Shown here: positions 1-10,880 of the stretch, one piece after another | Numbering within the stretch: position 1 is the first letter of the stretch | Layout of the letters: each line of letters starts with the position of its first letter | NCBI GenBank assembly: GCA_007449985.2 | Contig: VIIQ02000352.1 | Coordinates: forward strand, 1 to 64,000 | Length of the DNA stretch: 64,000 nt | DNA from: Desmodesmus armatus | Taxonomy: Eukaryota; Chlorophyta; Chlorophyceae; Sphaeropleales; Scenedesmaceae | Reading direction: 5' to 3' | Position numbers and translations under genes: made by a program | Notes under the pieces: generated by a model | The model's database searches: none | Told to the model about the DNA's origin: nothing | The model's input: only the letters and a program-made list of their open reading frames with translations

Positions 1-72
1 TTGATTGCCTTTTGGTGGCCACCACTGACGTGCTGAAGCATTCCCACTGCTTCAGGGGTTACTGATTCGCAC

Positions 73-208
<136 letters not shown>

Positions 209-224
209 ACGTCGTCCTGCACAG

Positions 225-1736
225 GCTGGCGAGAATGTGGAGCTGTTCTACAACCCCGACCTGACACCACTGCGGGCAGGCCCTTCATTGATGCACAGGG
301 AGGGTTCAACAGGTGAGGTCCAGGGGAAGCTGGACCTTTTTTTTGAAGGTTCCAGGGGAAGCTGGACTGGGGGGCGGTGCGCTGTGTGTGTTTGTGGGGG
401 TAAGGGTGCTGGGCGGGGGGGGGGGGTTGCGAGGGGGTGTGGGAGGGTTGTGTGGTTGCGCATAATGTGTGTTTGGGGAGGGGACGGGGCGGGGGTGTGA
501 GACCAGGTGCCGTACTGGGTAGCCCCGCCTGGTGGGTGGCATTCAATTGATTGCTTTATTGCTAATTAAATTGTTAATCAGTCAATTTATTATGTGATGA
601 AGGGGGGGGCTTTGGGGCACACAGCAGGACACTCATGAGGATGCTGGAGGGAGGCAGGGAACGAGAAACGGTACATTGGCACAGGAAGACGACCTTAGTC
701 ATCTGATGATATGGTCCTGGTCACGCAGTTCCCTGATGATGTCACACGTATAATCATATGACATCCAAGCACTTGTCATCTGATTATACGTGTGACATCA
801 TCAGGGACTGCGTGACCGTGACCAGGACCACATCATCAGGGAACTAAGTTCCCACACCAGCATCTGCTGGAGTAACTGCTGGTACCATCTAGCACCAGGT
901 ATTGTTGTGGCCCACGTTGTTTGGTAAAAACCCACTCTTGCAAGCCAGTGCGCTGCCCAGCACAATCGTCATGGCCTCTAATGCACCTGCATGTGTACGG
1001 TGGTCTTGCCGGCCAGTTGACAGTGTTGTGCAGATGCACACTGATTCCCCCTTGCATGCCACTGTCTTGGCCACACATGGTTACCCATGCCCCCCCCCTA
1101 AAAAAATCAACACCGTACGTCGTGCCGTCCTGCAGGTGGCGCCACCTGTGAAGATCCCAAGACTCCATGCAGCCATCCATGCCTGGAGGCATCGGCTTCC
1201 TCAAGACAACCCTGCAGGTGGGTTGTGACACGATGCGCAGGGGGGGGGGTGGTTAGAGTTTTCTTGTGTCCGCTGCTGTGCTGTGCAACACGCCCAACAG
1301 GAAATCGCCACCATGCATATGTGGCAGTCCTCAATGAGTGTGTCAGCATGTTCACACCAATACTCCTGGGTGCACCATCGGCGGCATGTTGCCACACAGC
1401 CACTGATCAGCAATGTATGCCATTGGTCAAATGACGATACATGCTATGTCCTGTGGCACCCTCGTATGCCCTTGGCTCGCTGGCTGATCCCAAGGTTGGT
1501 ACTGTGTCCCCAACACCTACTGTACTCTGTACAAATGCTCGACACCGCCCCGTTGCACCCCTCCCTTCTCCTCCCATGCCAGGTGCCTGCTGACGCCCAC
1601 GTGCTGGATGTTGTGTTCAACGATGGGGAGAGCAGCACCTTCTTGGACAACAACGGGGGGCTGGACTACCACATACCCGTGGAGGGAGGCAAGGGGGTCA
1701 TGCCAGGCATCAAGGTAGGGAGCGGTGGTGGTGGTG

Positions 1737-1767
<31 letters not shown>

Positions 1768-4700
1768 TGCAGGGCTAGGGGCAGAGACGCATGTGCCTTC
1801 AGGTGTGTGTCGCTCAAACAGCGCCACAAACCATGCAGGTGTGCTGAATTGATCATGGCGACAGTGACGGCTCAGCAGCAAGCACTAACATCCCAGCAGA
1901 CCTCTCACAAACACATTCACTGGTCAATTTCATTGTTTGATACTCAGCTGATTAGCCACCCGGTTGCAGCCGTTCTTGAGCCTCAATGTGGCACATTGTG
2001 TGAAATAGTCACCCTGGATATTCCTTTCCCCTGCCCCCCTCCATGTGTGCCCCTGCAGGTGGTTCACGTTGCTGTTGAGATGGCCCCCATTGCCAAGGTT
2101 GGCGGCATGGGTGACGTGGTGACAGCACTGGCACGCGCGGTGAAGGATGAGGGCAATGAGGTGGAGGTGATCATCCCCAAGTACGACTGCATTCACTACA
2201 ACCAGGTACGCTGTGTGTGTGTGTGTGTGGGGGGGTGCGATGTGTGTGTGCAGGGTGGGGGGGGGTGTGAGGAAAGGGGGGGGGGGGTGAGAGCTGCGAC
2301 TGGGCTGGTGTCGGTGATCATCCCCAAGTATGACTGCATACACTGTAACCACTGGCAGGTGCGCTTTGGGGGGTGAGGGGACGGGGATGCAGGGAGGGGT
2401 TTGTCACTTTTGTGTGTTGAGGGGGGTGGGGGGGTGCTACTGGGCTGGTGTTGATGTGCGTGGACCAGGGGGAGGGCAGGTGCAATGAGGTGGAGGTGAT
2501 CATCCCCAAGCATGACTGCATACACTACAACCAGGTACGTTGGAAGGGTGGCATGCGGTGTGTCGACAGAGAGACTGCATGCGTGCACAGCTAGTGTGTC
2601 GGGGGGGGGGGGGGGGGTTGAGGAAGGAGGGGTGTTGAGAGCTCCTTCTGGGCTGTGCCGGTGATCATCCCGAAGTATGGCTGCATTCACTACAACCAGG
2701 TACGCTGGGAGACTGTTGGTGGGCTCATGAAGAGTAGTGGATAGGGTGTGTGCGGGCTGGGGGTTGGGGTTGTGAGCTGGTACTGGGCTGGTGTTGGTGC
2801 ATCAGCCCAGCACGCGTGACTGGTGGACAAGTCAGAGGAGTACGGCTGCTTACCATACAACCAGGTGGGGGGGGGGGGGGATAAGAGCGCGATGGTGTGA
2901 CCGCATTGGAGAGGGTGTGCAACTGCAAAGAGCGGAATGTATGCGCTCAGGCAGCAGGGCACGGCGTCTTGGTCTTCCCTAGCAGCCACACTCCAAACGT
3001 GGTAGTGTGGCATGCCAAACCTCACTTGTCCTAGCTTGTGTTTGCTCTTTCGCTCTGGTACTACATTATGCGTCCTGAAACCCTGCTGCTGCTACTGCTG
3101 CTGCTGCAGGTTGATGGTCTGTACCAGGATGGTGGCTTCAATTGGAGTGGCACCTTCATCCGTGTGTGGCACGGTGAGGTGGAAGGACTGCGCACACCCT
3201 TCCTGGAGCCAGAGAACGGCCATTCTGGGGGGCTGCATCTACGGGCGCAACGACGACCACGTCAGGTGATTAGTGCCTTTTGGTTGTTCTGGCAGGAGGA
3301 AGGGGGGGGGGCAAGAGGAGGTGGGCGGCAGGGAAGGAGCAGGCGTGGGGGCAGGAAGGGAGGAGGCTTGGGGAGTGGGAGGGGCTGCATTTACGGACGC
3401 AACGACTGCCATGTCAGGTGATTGATGGCTGCTTTGTTGTTGGTGAAGGGGGAGGCAAGAGGGACAGGGGGTTTGGGCAACATGGGAGCAGAGAAAGGGA
3501 GGGTTGAGGAAGGGGGGTGGCTTCTGGAGTGTGGAGTGGGTGTATATACGGGCGGAACGACGACCACGTCAGGTGATTGATGGCTGCTGTGTATTGGTGG
3601 AAGGGGAGGCAAGAGGAGGGAAAGGGGGCGGCCGGCAGGGAAGGGAGCCAGAGAACAGCCATTCATGGAGAGGGTACATATACGGGCGCAACGACGACCA
3701 CGTCAGGTGATTGATGGCTTGGTTTTGGGGGGGGGGGGGTGATAATTTTGAGGAGTGGAGAGGGAAAGGCCACATGGGCGCGCATGTTGTGCGACAGCTG
3801 TGAGAGCATTCAGCACCGCGGTGGCTGTTCCTTGCACCAGCTCTTTGACTTTTGGTTTTCCTACTCAATGCGTCCCACTGACCCTGCCCCTCTCTTTTTG
3901 TATCTTGCCCCCAGGTTCGGTTTCTTCTGTGTGCCGCGGTTGAGTACATGCGGGTTCGTAATGTGCAGCCCAACATACTGCACTGCCACGACTGGCAGAG
4001 TGCCCCGGCCACCTGGGGCGACCGACCTAACAACGCCAAGGCGGTGTTTACCATCCACAATCTGAACTATGGGGCGGACCTGGTGGGCGGGCCATGCAGG
4101 CATCAGAGGTTGCAACCACAGTGTCACCTACATATGCACGCGAGGTGGGTTGAGGTTTGGGGTTTTGTCGTTGGGCTGCTGCTGGTTTGCGTTTGTCCAG
4201 TTTGTTCAGATCTATGCACAGCATGAAAAGCACCCAGCTGCACTTCGGCCACATGAGTGATGCCCCGCCTGGCCTCCCAAAGCTGGGGTTTCAATCTCCC
4301 CTACATCCCACGCATCAAACTGTGTGCATGGCTTAGGTCCTGTCGCTGGCAACAACTTGTTGGCTTCCAACGCTTGTGTTTCCAAAATGAAATGTGTATG
4401 TCTCTGCGTCTGCCCGTTTCTGCCCCCAGATCAGCGGCAACCCGTGATTGCGCCCTTCCTCAACAAGATGTTTGGCATCAGGAACGGCATTGACCAGGTG
4501 GGACTGCTGCTGGGGTGTTTGTGTGGGGGGGGGGGGGGGGTCGAGGGGGGGGGGCATCGTGCCAGTTGTTAGTCACAAGCATTGCCGCCAGTGGTTGTGC
4601 TGGGCCAGGAAATGCAGTCGCCAAGGGGGCAACTGGAGCTCAGGCAGCCTGGACATGCAAGATGTTGTACTACTGCTGGGACTCTGCTATTCGACTTTGC

Positions 4701-5256
4701 TTGTTCATCAGGTGCTGACATCAAGGCTGCTGCCAAGCGCAGACGAAAAGGGTGGGAGGCGACGAAACTGCTGGGCCTTGGCATGCTCTACAGCCTCAGC
4801 AGGATGCACCCCAAGTGCTTCGCTGCTGGCTTCATCCAAGTGAACGGTGTTGCAGGGGCGGGCGGCGGAGCAAGAATATGCATGCACCATCCTTGTTCGT
4901 GCCCCTGCTGCTGCTGCTGTGCTGCGCTGCCGGCTGCAGGACATCTGGGACCCCTCCAGCGATGAGTACATCCCGATGCAGTACGGAGCAGAGGACGTCG
5001 TGCAGGGTGAGTCAACAGGAAAGATGCCGTCAGGGGAGCCTGTGAGTTGGGGCTTGCAGAATGGCTCAGTCCATGTGGGCCGCAGGAGTGTTTTTTTTTG
5101 GGGGGGGCAGACGTGAAGGAGCTACGGCGTGCTACCAAGCATCGCGCTCGCACGCATGTTGTTGAGCCTTGCTGTCAGCCTCTGTCAAGGAAGTAGCGAG
5201 TGGTTCACCTGCTGAAGTCTTGATGGCATCACTGACTGGTTTGGTGGTGGTGGTGG

Positions 5257-5310
<54 letters not shown>

Positions 5311-7001
5311 AGGCAAGCTGCTGCCCGTGCTGAGTTGAGGCGGCGAGGCAATCTGGCAGACATTGATGTACCAGTGGTGAGCAGGGAACGGGGGGGGGGG
5401 AGATTCTACATGAGTGGGATGCACATAGGGCAGGGCAAATGGAATGTGGTGCTTTATACAGTTGTGTCAGTCATCACAGTCCCAAGCATCAACTGGAGAC
5501 CTCACAGTGTCAAAAAGGGGGGCGGGTAGGGGGTCTTGTGCAACTATGGCCCAATCGGAGGCAGCCCATGTGGAGCGCTGACTTAATCACCATTGTCTCC
5601 ATGTCCCAGGTGTCTTGTGTGACGCGTCTGGTCCACCAGAAGGGCATCCACCTCATCAAGCACGCAGCATGGAGGACGTGTGAGCGTGGTGGGCAGTTTG
5701 TGCTGCTGGGCAGCGCACCAGACCCAAAGATACAGGTGGGCTGATAATTTGGTGGAGTCGGGGGGGGGGGGGGGTGTAGGGCTTCTGAAAGACACTACTG
5801 CTTGCACACAACGGCAGTGTTGGAGCCTATGTGTGCACCCTTGAATGCAGTGCACGCTAGTTGGTGGTACAGCGTGTCTGCTCGTCATCGAAACCCTTGT
5901 GACGTAGTTGTAGCGCATGCATGTCCGTATGTCTACCCCAACATGCCACACCTGTGTGAATTGACTACATCCCCTTCCTTATATCCTGAGATTGCTTGAC
6001 CGCTGTCTGTCACATGTCCTGTTACTGCCCCTCAGGGTGAGTTCAACGCGCTGCGCGACCAGCTGATGCGCTCCTACCCCGACCGCGCAGCGCTGTTCTT
6101 CAGCTACGATGAGCCACTGAGCCACCTTATCTACGCAGCCAGCGATATGTTCCTGGTGCCCAGCATGTTCGAGCCATGCGGCCTCACGCAGGTGGGTGCT
6201 TGGTTTGGTGGGAGGGGGGGGGCTTGTTAAGAGGGAGGGAGGGAGGTGGGAAGGGAGGGACAGGGAAGCAGCTGCCGGGTTCACACGTAGGTGAAAAGGG
6301 GGGGGGGGGGATGGGAGAGTTCATTCACTGGATGTTTTCTTGATTTGGATCAGGATGGCAGACTCAACCTTCATCAGCCACGCATGTATGACGTCCCAGC
6401 GCCACCACGCGAGTGCCTTGTCTGCTGAAGCGCTCAAAAAGATCTTTCATAAGATGACGCTGTTGTGTTCTGTGCAGATGGTGGCGATGCGTTACGGCAC
6501 CATCCCTGTTGTGCGCAAGACTGGTGGCCTGGCCGACACAGTGTTTGATCTGGACCATGACGAGGAGGAGGGCAGCAGACATGAGTGAGTCGGCAGACGC
6601 TGCATCCGCTTTGTAAAAGTACCTTACTGCACGCTGATTTCGAAAAGTCCAGTCAGCTCTGTCAGGTACCAGCTGACATCTTGCATACAATTCCAAAACC
6701 CCCGGCCTTGGCCATGGTGCCTCTCAAGCACTTGCGCCCAATGGTTTCAACCCGACGCTAACACACTGCCTGTTCACACCCCACCCTTGCAGCCATCGCC
6801 CCCAACGGCTTCAGCTTTGAGGGCACAGATACAGCCGGCCTGGACTACGCCCTGAACCGCGCGCTGAGCATGTGGTACAGTGATAGGGAATCTTGGTACG
6901 ACCTGGCGTCCAGCGTGATGCAGCAGGACTGGAGCTGGGATGGCCCCGCCCTCGACTACCTGGAGCTATACTACAAGGCACTAAAGGGTGGAAGCAACTG
7001 A
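225..7001 (+). CDS. SS3: Soluble starch synthase III, 3' exons (frame broken)
   Basis: Glucosyltransferase (GT5) that extends starch chains from ADP-glucose in the plastid. Exons read from splice sites: 225-312, 1136-1217, 1583-1714, 2059-2205, 3110-3265, 3915-4144, 4430-4497, 4940-5006, 5313-5376, 5610-5735, 6036-6191, 6478-6584 and 6793-7001. The first three encode a CBM53 starch-binding module (ENVELFYNPDLTPLR, GGFN-RWRHL, NNGGLDYHIPV). The rest is the catalytic domain: AVEMAPIAKVGGMGDVV with the ADP-glucose-binding KVGG (Lys codon 2095), HCHDW, FTIHN, SGNP-IAPFLNKM, TRLVHQKGIHLIKHA, LLGSAPDP, FSYDEPLSHLIYA, FEPCGLTQ and the second loop KTGGL. It ends KALKGGSN-TGA. The N-terminal part lies outside the window. 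Lesions: frameshifts near 280, 3225, 3931, 4087, 4442 and 5318, an in-frame TGA at 1149-1151, and a phase mismatch between the last two exons. The family assignment is secure; whether the copy is functional is not. Confidence 0.93.
705..837. repeat. Near-perfect inverted repeat (foldback/MITE-like) in an intron
   Basis: Two arms of about 60 bases, 705-763 and 774-837, are reverse complements with only a few differences, around a spacer of about 10 bases. Both contain GGTCCTGGTCACG and TGATGTCACACGTATAATCA. The element sits in the intron between starch synthase exons 225-312 and 1136-1217. It has the shape of a foldback or MITE-type insertion. I saw no clear target-site duplication. Confidence 0.8.
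2171..2866 (+). repeat. Tandem copies of a starch synthase exon end plus splice donor
   Basis: The true exon end at 2171-2205 (ATCATCCCCAAGTACGACTG through ACCAG|GTACG) is followed by decaying copies at about 2316-2360, 2498-2537, 2661-2704 and 2829-2866. Spacing is about 145-180 bases, with G-rich filler between copies. Several keep the CAACCAG|GTACG splice donor. The copies drift with distance (CATGACTGCA, TATGGCTGCA, then only TACGGCTGC). This is a minisatellite whose unit spans an exon/intron boundary. Confidence 0.85.
3226..3716 (+). repeat. Second tandem array of an exon end plus donor
   Basis: The end of exon 3110-3265 (GGGCTGCATCTACGGGCGCA through GTCAG|GTGATT) recurs at about 3382-3425, 3540-3588 and 3665-3715. 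Each copy is followed by the same intron start, GTGATTGATGGCT. Period is about 140-160 bases. The last copy also recovers the upstream exon text GAGCCAGAGAACAGCCATTC. Each copy encodes a version of the starch synthase motif IYGRNDDHVR and keeps its GT donor. Confidence 0.87.
5255..5312. repeat. (CTG)n tract forming a splice acceptor
   Basis: About 17 CTG units run directly into the CTGCAG acceptor of starch synthase exon 5313-5376, so the triplet repeat occupies the place of the polypyrimidine tract. Exon 3110-3265 has the same arrangement on a smaller scale (CTGCTGCTACTGCTGCTG then CAG). Confidence 0.9.
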
Positions 7002-8971
7002 GCGGCAGGGCGTTGGGTGTTGGTATGCAGGGGCAGCATGGAACAGCAGGCTGTGGCAGCAGCAGTGAGCAGCAAGCTGGTTGCTGTCGTGCTGAGAGGC
7101 TGAGCTCTGCTCATGCTGTCTCTGTTGGGTTATGTGTCAGGGTGTCTTGCCTTTTGAGGCTTGGCCGTTTTTTCGATGGGTCAGGCATCTGTGGCTCAGC
7201 CAGTGTTGAGCTGCGGGGGGTGTCTGTTTTTTTGTGGGTTTGTACAGTGTGTGTGCGCGGTGCTGGCCTTTGAGGGCGTGTGGGTGTGGGCCCAGCGCGG
7301 CGTGTTGTTGATGTGGCATGCCGTAATTTGCCCATGAGTGCTGTGGTTGGGGGTGTGCAGCTTACGGTAGTAACCTTGGAATCTGTAGAGCGTCACTTTT
7401 TGTCATTTGTTGCACCCTTTGTGGAGGCCTGAGAGCAATGGGGTGTTTTGTGTGCAAGGGGGTGTTTGCAATTCGATTGACGGACCTGTTGTCGGCACCT
7501 GCTGCACCATTATCGGAAGGGCAGTGTGCCCACATGACTCGTTGGGTGTTGGAGGTTGTGTCTTTGCAGCAAGTTGTACGTTGAGGCAAGTTGGCATCTC
7601 AGACGGGATGAGATCCCTGCACGGTGCGTACAACTGGAGCGCGTGCTGGTGTGGTGGGAGTGCCTTTGTTGGCACTTCAGTCCTGGGTTGTATTCACACC
7701 CATGATACTGGCTTGCTTGGCTTTGGCTCACGCTGGAGTACCTCCAATTTGTTGTATCACGCAGTATGCGTAGGGTTTTCCGTAGGTCTGGCAAGCACCC
7801 ACCGACTGCAGAGGGGGAAAAGGCTTGGCAGTTTTCATACAGTGTGACCTGATGTCATTTTGGCAATGCACACACAGTGGTGTTTTGATACACACGGCGC
7901 GTGCGTTGCTGATCAGGTGCAATGTATGCATGCTTTGGTGTGTGATCTGTCTTCTGTCATGTAGCTCAACTGCTGCATGAAGATCGTGGCAGGCGTGGTC
8001 TCTGCATGGTCTTGTTGCCACATGCAGTATGTGCACCAACCTGCATCCCCATGCACAACTGAAGGATATTTTGTTCATGTTCTTGTAACTCTGTGCAAGG
8101 ACACCATTTCACGTACTGTTGCTGAGCATTTACTTCAATGGTGAACATGAACTTTGGTGAAGTTTGTCAGCACACACACCAACCAGGTATTCCATCGGCC
8201 ACTTTCCACACGTTCACAGCAGTAAGCTACATGAGATACAAGTCTCTCAGAAAGCTGCAGGAACAGTCTGGCCAAGTTCACTCACAACACTATGCTTCTG
8301 ATCATGATACAACTGCCCATCCATAGCCTGTGACTGCTGCGCATGTGGCAAGTCAGCAGCATAGTGCTCCAGCGGCAAACGCTGCCAGCAAGCGGACTCC
8401 TACATGCATGACTGTGCACCCTCTACCAAGCATGGCTGCTCAGTTGATGACGACAATAGGTTGACGTGGTCAGTTCTGTCAGAAGAGTCCGGATCAAAAT
8501 GCCCAGGCAAACTTGAGCCCTGCTATCAGCAGATGCCTGAGTGCTGTTTGAATGCAGCACCAATGATTGGATACACCAGCAGCCGTGAACTCCACAACCC
8601 CCACAGCAAACCCACAAACATAGTACAACTAGTACAGCCTCCTGCCCTGCTAGTGCATACGTCTGCTAAGCACCTTGGTGTCCAAAAAAAGATGATTGTC
8701 CGGCATCTGGCACACAACTTGTGTTTTGAAAATGGTTCAGTCTGAGGTCTGCTTGCCAGTGCAAGGGGGTCAAGGAAGCCCAGCTGTCAAGGAAGCCCAG
8801 CAAGGTCAAGGCAACAGTGTGAGTTGCTCTACTAGCCACCATATTGCTGCAGGTCACCATCGTAATCCAGAAGAAGGTACAACCACATATGTGCGCATGC
8901 TGCATGTGACAGAGACATGCCTTTCACACCTGTGCAGCCCCGTCAACGTCATAAGCTGGGACCAATCACTC
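7002..8971 (+). other. Probable starch synthase 3' UTR, then convergent intergenic DNA
   Basis: From 7002 to about 8090 the plus strand is T/G-rich with no supported exon, as in long chlorophyte 3' untranslated regions. A TGTAA (the usual chlorophyte polyadenylation signal) lies near 8089, but assigning it is inference. From about 8100 to 8971 I see no gene. A short direct duplication of GTCAAGGAAGCCCAGC lies near 8768-8802. The next gene converges from the minus strand. Confidence 0.45.
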
Positions 8972-10656
8972 TTAGTAAGAAAGCACAGCACCAAAAGCGG
9001 CTACAGGCAAGCCAACACAGCCCAGGAGATTGACGACAGAGCCGAAGTAACTCCGCGGCTGGTGAGACAGCACCAGCATTGGCAGACAAGACAGTGGCAC
9101 TGACGGCAGCAGCAGCAATGCTGGCCACGTGTGCCCTAAGCTGCCATTGGCAGCGCTGACCAAGGCAAACAGCACAGACACTACTAACACCGCTGCTGTT
9201 AACAGCATGACCCGCGTGAAAGCACTGTAGTGGGTGGGCTGGGTGAAGTTGCTGTTGCTCTTGAGGCTGGTGCGCTGCGGCGCAGCACCTTGCCAAGAAT
9301 GAGGCTGCTGCTGCTGCTGGGGCTGGACTGGGCGGCAATAGGATCTGCCTGCAGCAGCAGAAGGTTGTGCAGCAGCAGCAGAGCATGCACATACTTTGGT
9401 TGAAAGACAGATGGCTTGTGGGTTTGATGCGGGTGTGGCCGGGTGTGGTGCCAGTAGAAGTGATCATGAGTCAGCCACTGACTCGGCTGACAGACTTGGA
9501 TGCAAGCAGTGTGAATCGCTGAGGAAACATCATATAAAGGGGCGGGCCGCCATGCCATATTGGATAGCATAGTCACACATGCTAAAGCCCCAACAGGCTG
9601 CTGTGAGGCTCCCTTGCTCCCGCCCAATTAAACGATGTAGCCAGTCAGCAGTGTCCCCCCCCTCTCAGCAGTCACCCCACCCCACCCTACCTGCAGGACG
9701 CCAACCTGGTGGTTCATAGCCTTGCAGCTGGTGGCACCAGCAAGGGGTGCGACAGCTGCAGATGCGGCAGATGCAGCAGCACTGCTTGCTGCTGCCAGGA
9801 CAGCTGCATCGCCCGCTGCCTCACCCACAACTTGCTGTGCTGCCTGCACTGCTGCACGGACTGCAGACGCCCTGATGCCTGCAGCCTCTGCCTGCACCTG
9901 CTGGTGAGTGAGGGCAATCCGAACAACAAGCTCCTCAATTGCTGGCCGCTGCGCCTCCTTTGCACACCTAGCAACCTGACACCGCCCCATCACCTCAGCT
10001 GCCACTGCATCAGTTATCAACACTGCTGCTGCTGCATGGATGTCTCGGTCCATCAGGGCCTTCAGCACTATCATGGACAGCTCTGCATGCCCCGCTTGTG
10101 CAGCTGCCCGAGTTGCCTGTGACATGGCATCAGTCGACAGCTGTGGGGCAGCCAGCAGGGCCTGCACAGCCTCTGTGCTGCCAGCAACTGCTGCAAGGTA
10201 CACTGGTGTGAAGCGGGATGCATGGGTTGTCACCGGGTTGACCTCTGCTTGCGCGGCCAACAGCAGTTGCACAAGTGCTGCATGGTTGAATTGTGCAGCC
10301 AGGTGTAGGGCTGTGTAACCTCCGTCAACAACAGCATTCACTGATGCATGTGCACTCAACAGCAGCTGCACAACCTCGGCGTGGCCTTGTTCTGATGCCC
10401 TGTGCAGCGCTGTCCAGCCATGTGCATCATGGGCATCCACAGTGGCCCCAGCAGTCAACAGGATCTGCACCACTTCACTGTGGCCGTTCAGTGAAGCGTG
10501 TTGCAGGGCTGTGTAGCCAACTGGATCAACTGCATCCACTGCTGCACCTGCTGCAAGAAGCAGCTGTACTGCTGGGGCGTTCCCAACAGCTGCAGCTGCT
10601 GCAAGGTTAAGAGCTGCAGCAGCCATAGCGGAAGACCCTGGAATATCTTGACACAA
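8972..10656 (-). CDS. Ankyrin-repeat membrane protein (ANK-TM gene 1)
   Basis: Two exons on the minus strand: 10656-9691, then 9348-8972 after an intron with a CTGCAG|GTAGGG donor and CTGCTGCTGCAG acceptor. Exon 1 (322 codons, ATG start) holds about five ankyrin repeats (residues ~15-175; GYTALQHASLNGHSEVVQIL, GWTALHRASEQGHAEVVQLL). A helical Ala-rich region follows, with the cluster-specific LLAAPQLSTDAMSQATRAAA block. Exon 2 starts ADPIAAQSSPSSSSS and encodes at least two hydrophobic segments (VMLLTAAVLVVSVLFALVSA; WPALLLLPSVPLSCLPMLVL) homologous to exon 2 of gene 3. After VLRRS the frame must shift by one base to enter the membrane segments, so this exon carries a frameshift or a sequencing error. 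Role unknown; the family suggests a membrane-anchored protein-binding scaffold (inference). Confidence 0.82.
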
Positions 10657-10703
10657 TGAAATCCCTTTGCAAAAAGACGAGTCAGAAGTAATTAAGGAAC
10701 ATG

Positions 10704-10729
10704 GTTACGTTACCTTATTACGTAATGAC
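10704..10729 (-). promoter_or_regulatory. TTACGTAA-type inverted repeat upstream of ankyrin gene 1
   Basis: GTTACGTTAC and ATTACGTAATGAC lie 48 bases upstream of the start codon. The ACGT cores match the elements before the other three ankyrin genes and resemble plant bZIP binding sites (inference). Confidence 0.5.
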
Positions 10730-10856
10730 TGATTACTCATTACTGCTCTGGACACGTCAGTACGTGCCGAAAACTAGAGCTTGATAGCTGCTTAAACGCT
10801 GGGTAATGGCCTTGTGTACGCAGCAGAATCACGACAACGCATCCAGGTTGAGTGGC

Positions 10857-10880
10857 CTGCTGCAGCACAGCACAGCACAC
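10857..10880 (-). promoter_or_regulatory. CTGCAGCACAGCACAGCACA box, gene 1
   Basis: About 200 bases upstream of the start codon of ankyrin gene 1. Nearly the same string recurs at a similar distance before genes 3 and 4. It may be a promoter element or a short repeat kept by gene duplication. Confidence 0.4.

Noticed and set aside
4690..4860. Extra starch synthase exon (text GADIKAAAKRRRKGWEATK)
   Set aside because: It does not fit between the flanking catalytic motifs FGIRNGIDQ and DIWDPSSDEY, which are adjacent in the family, so it is probably intronic.
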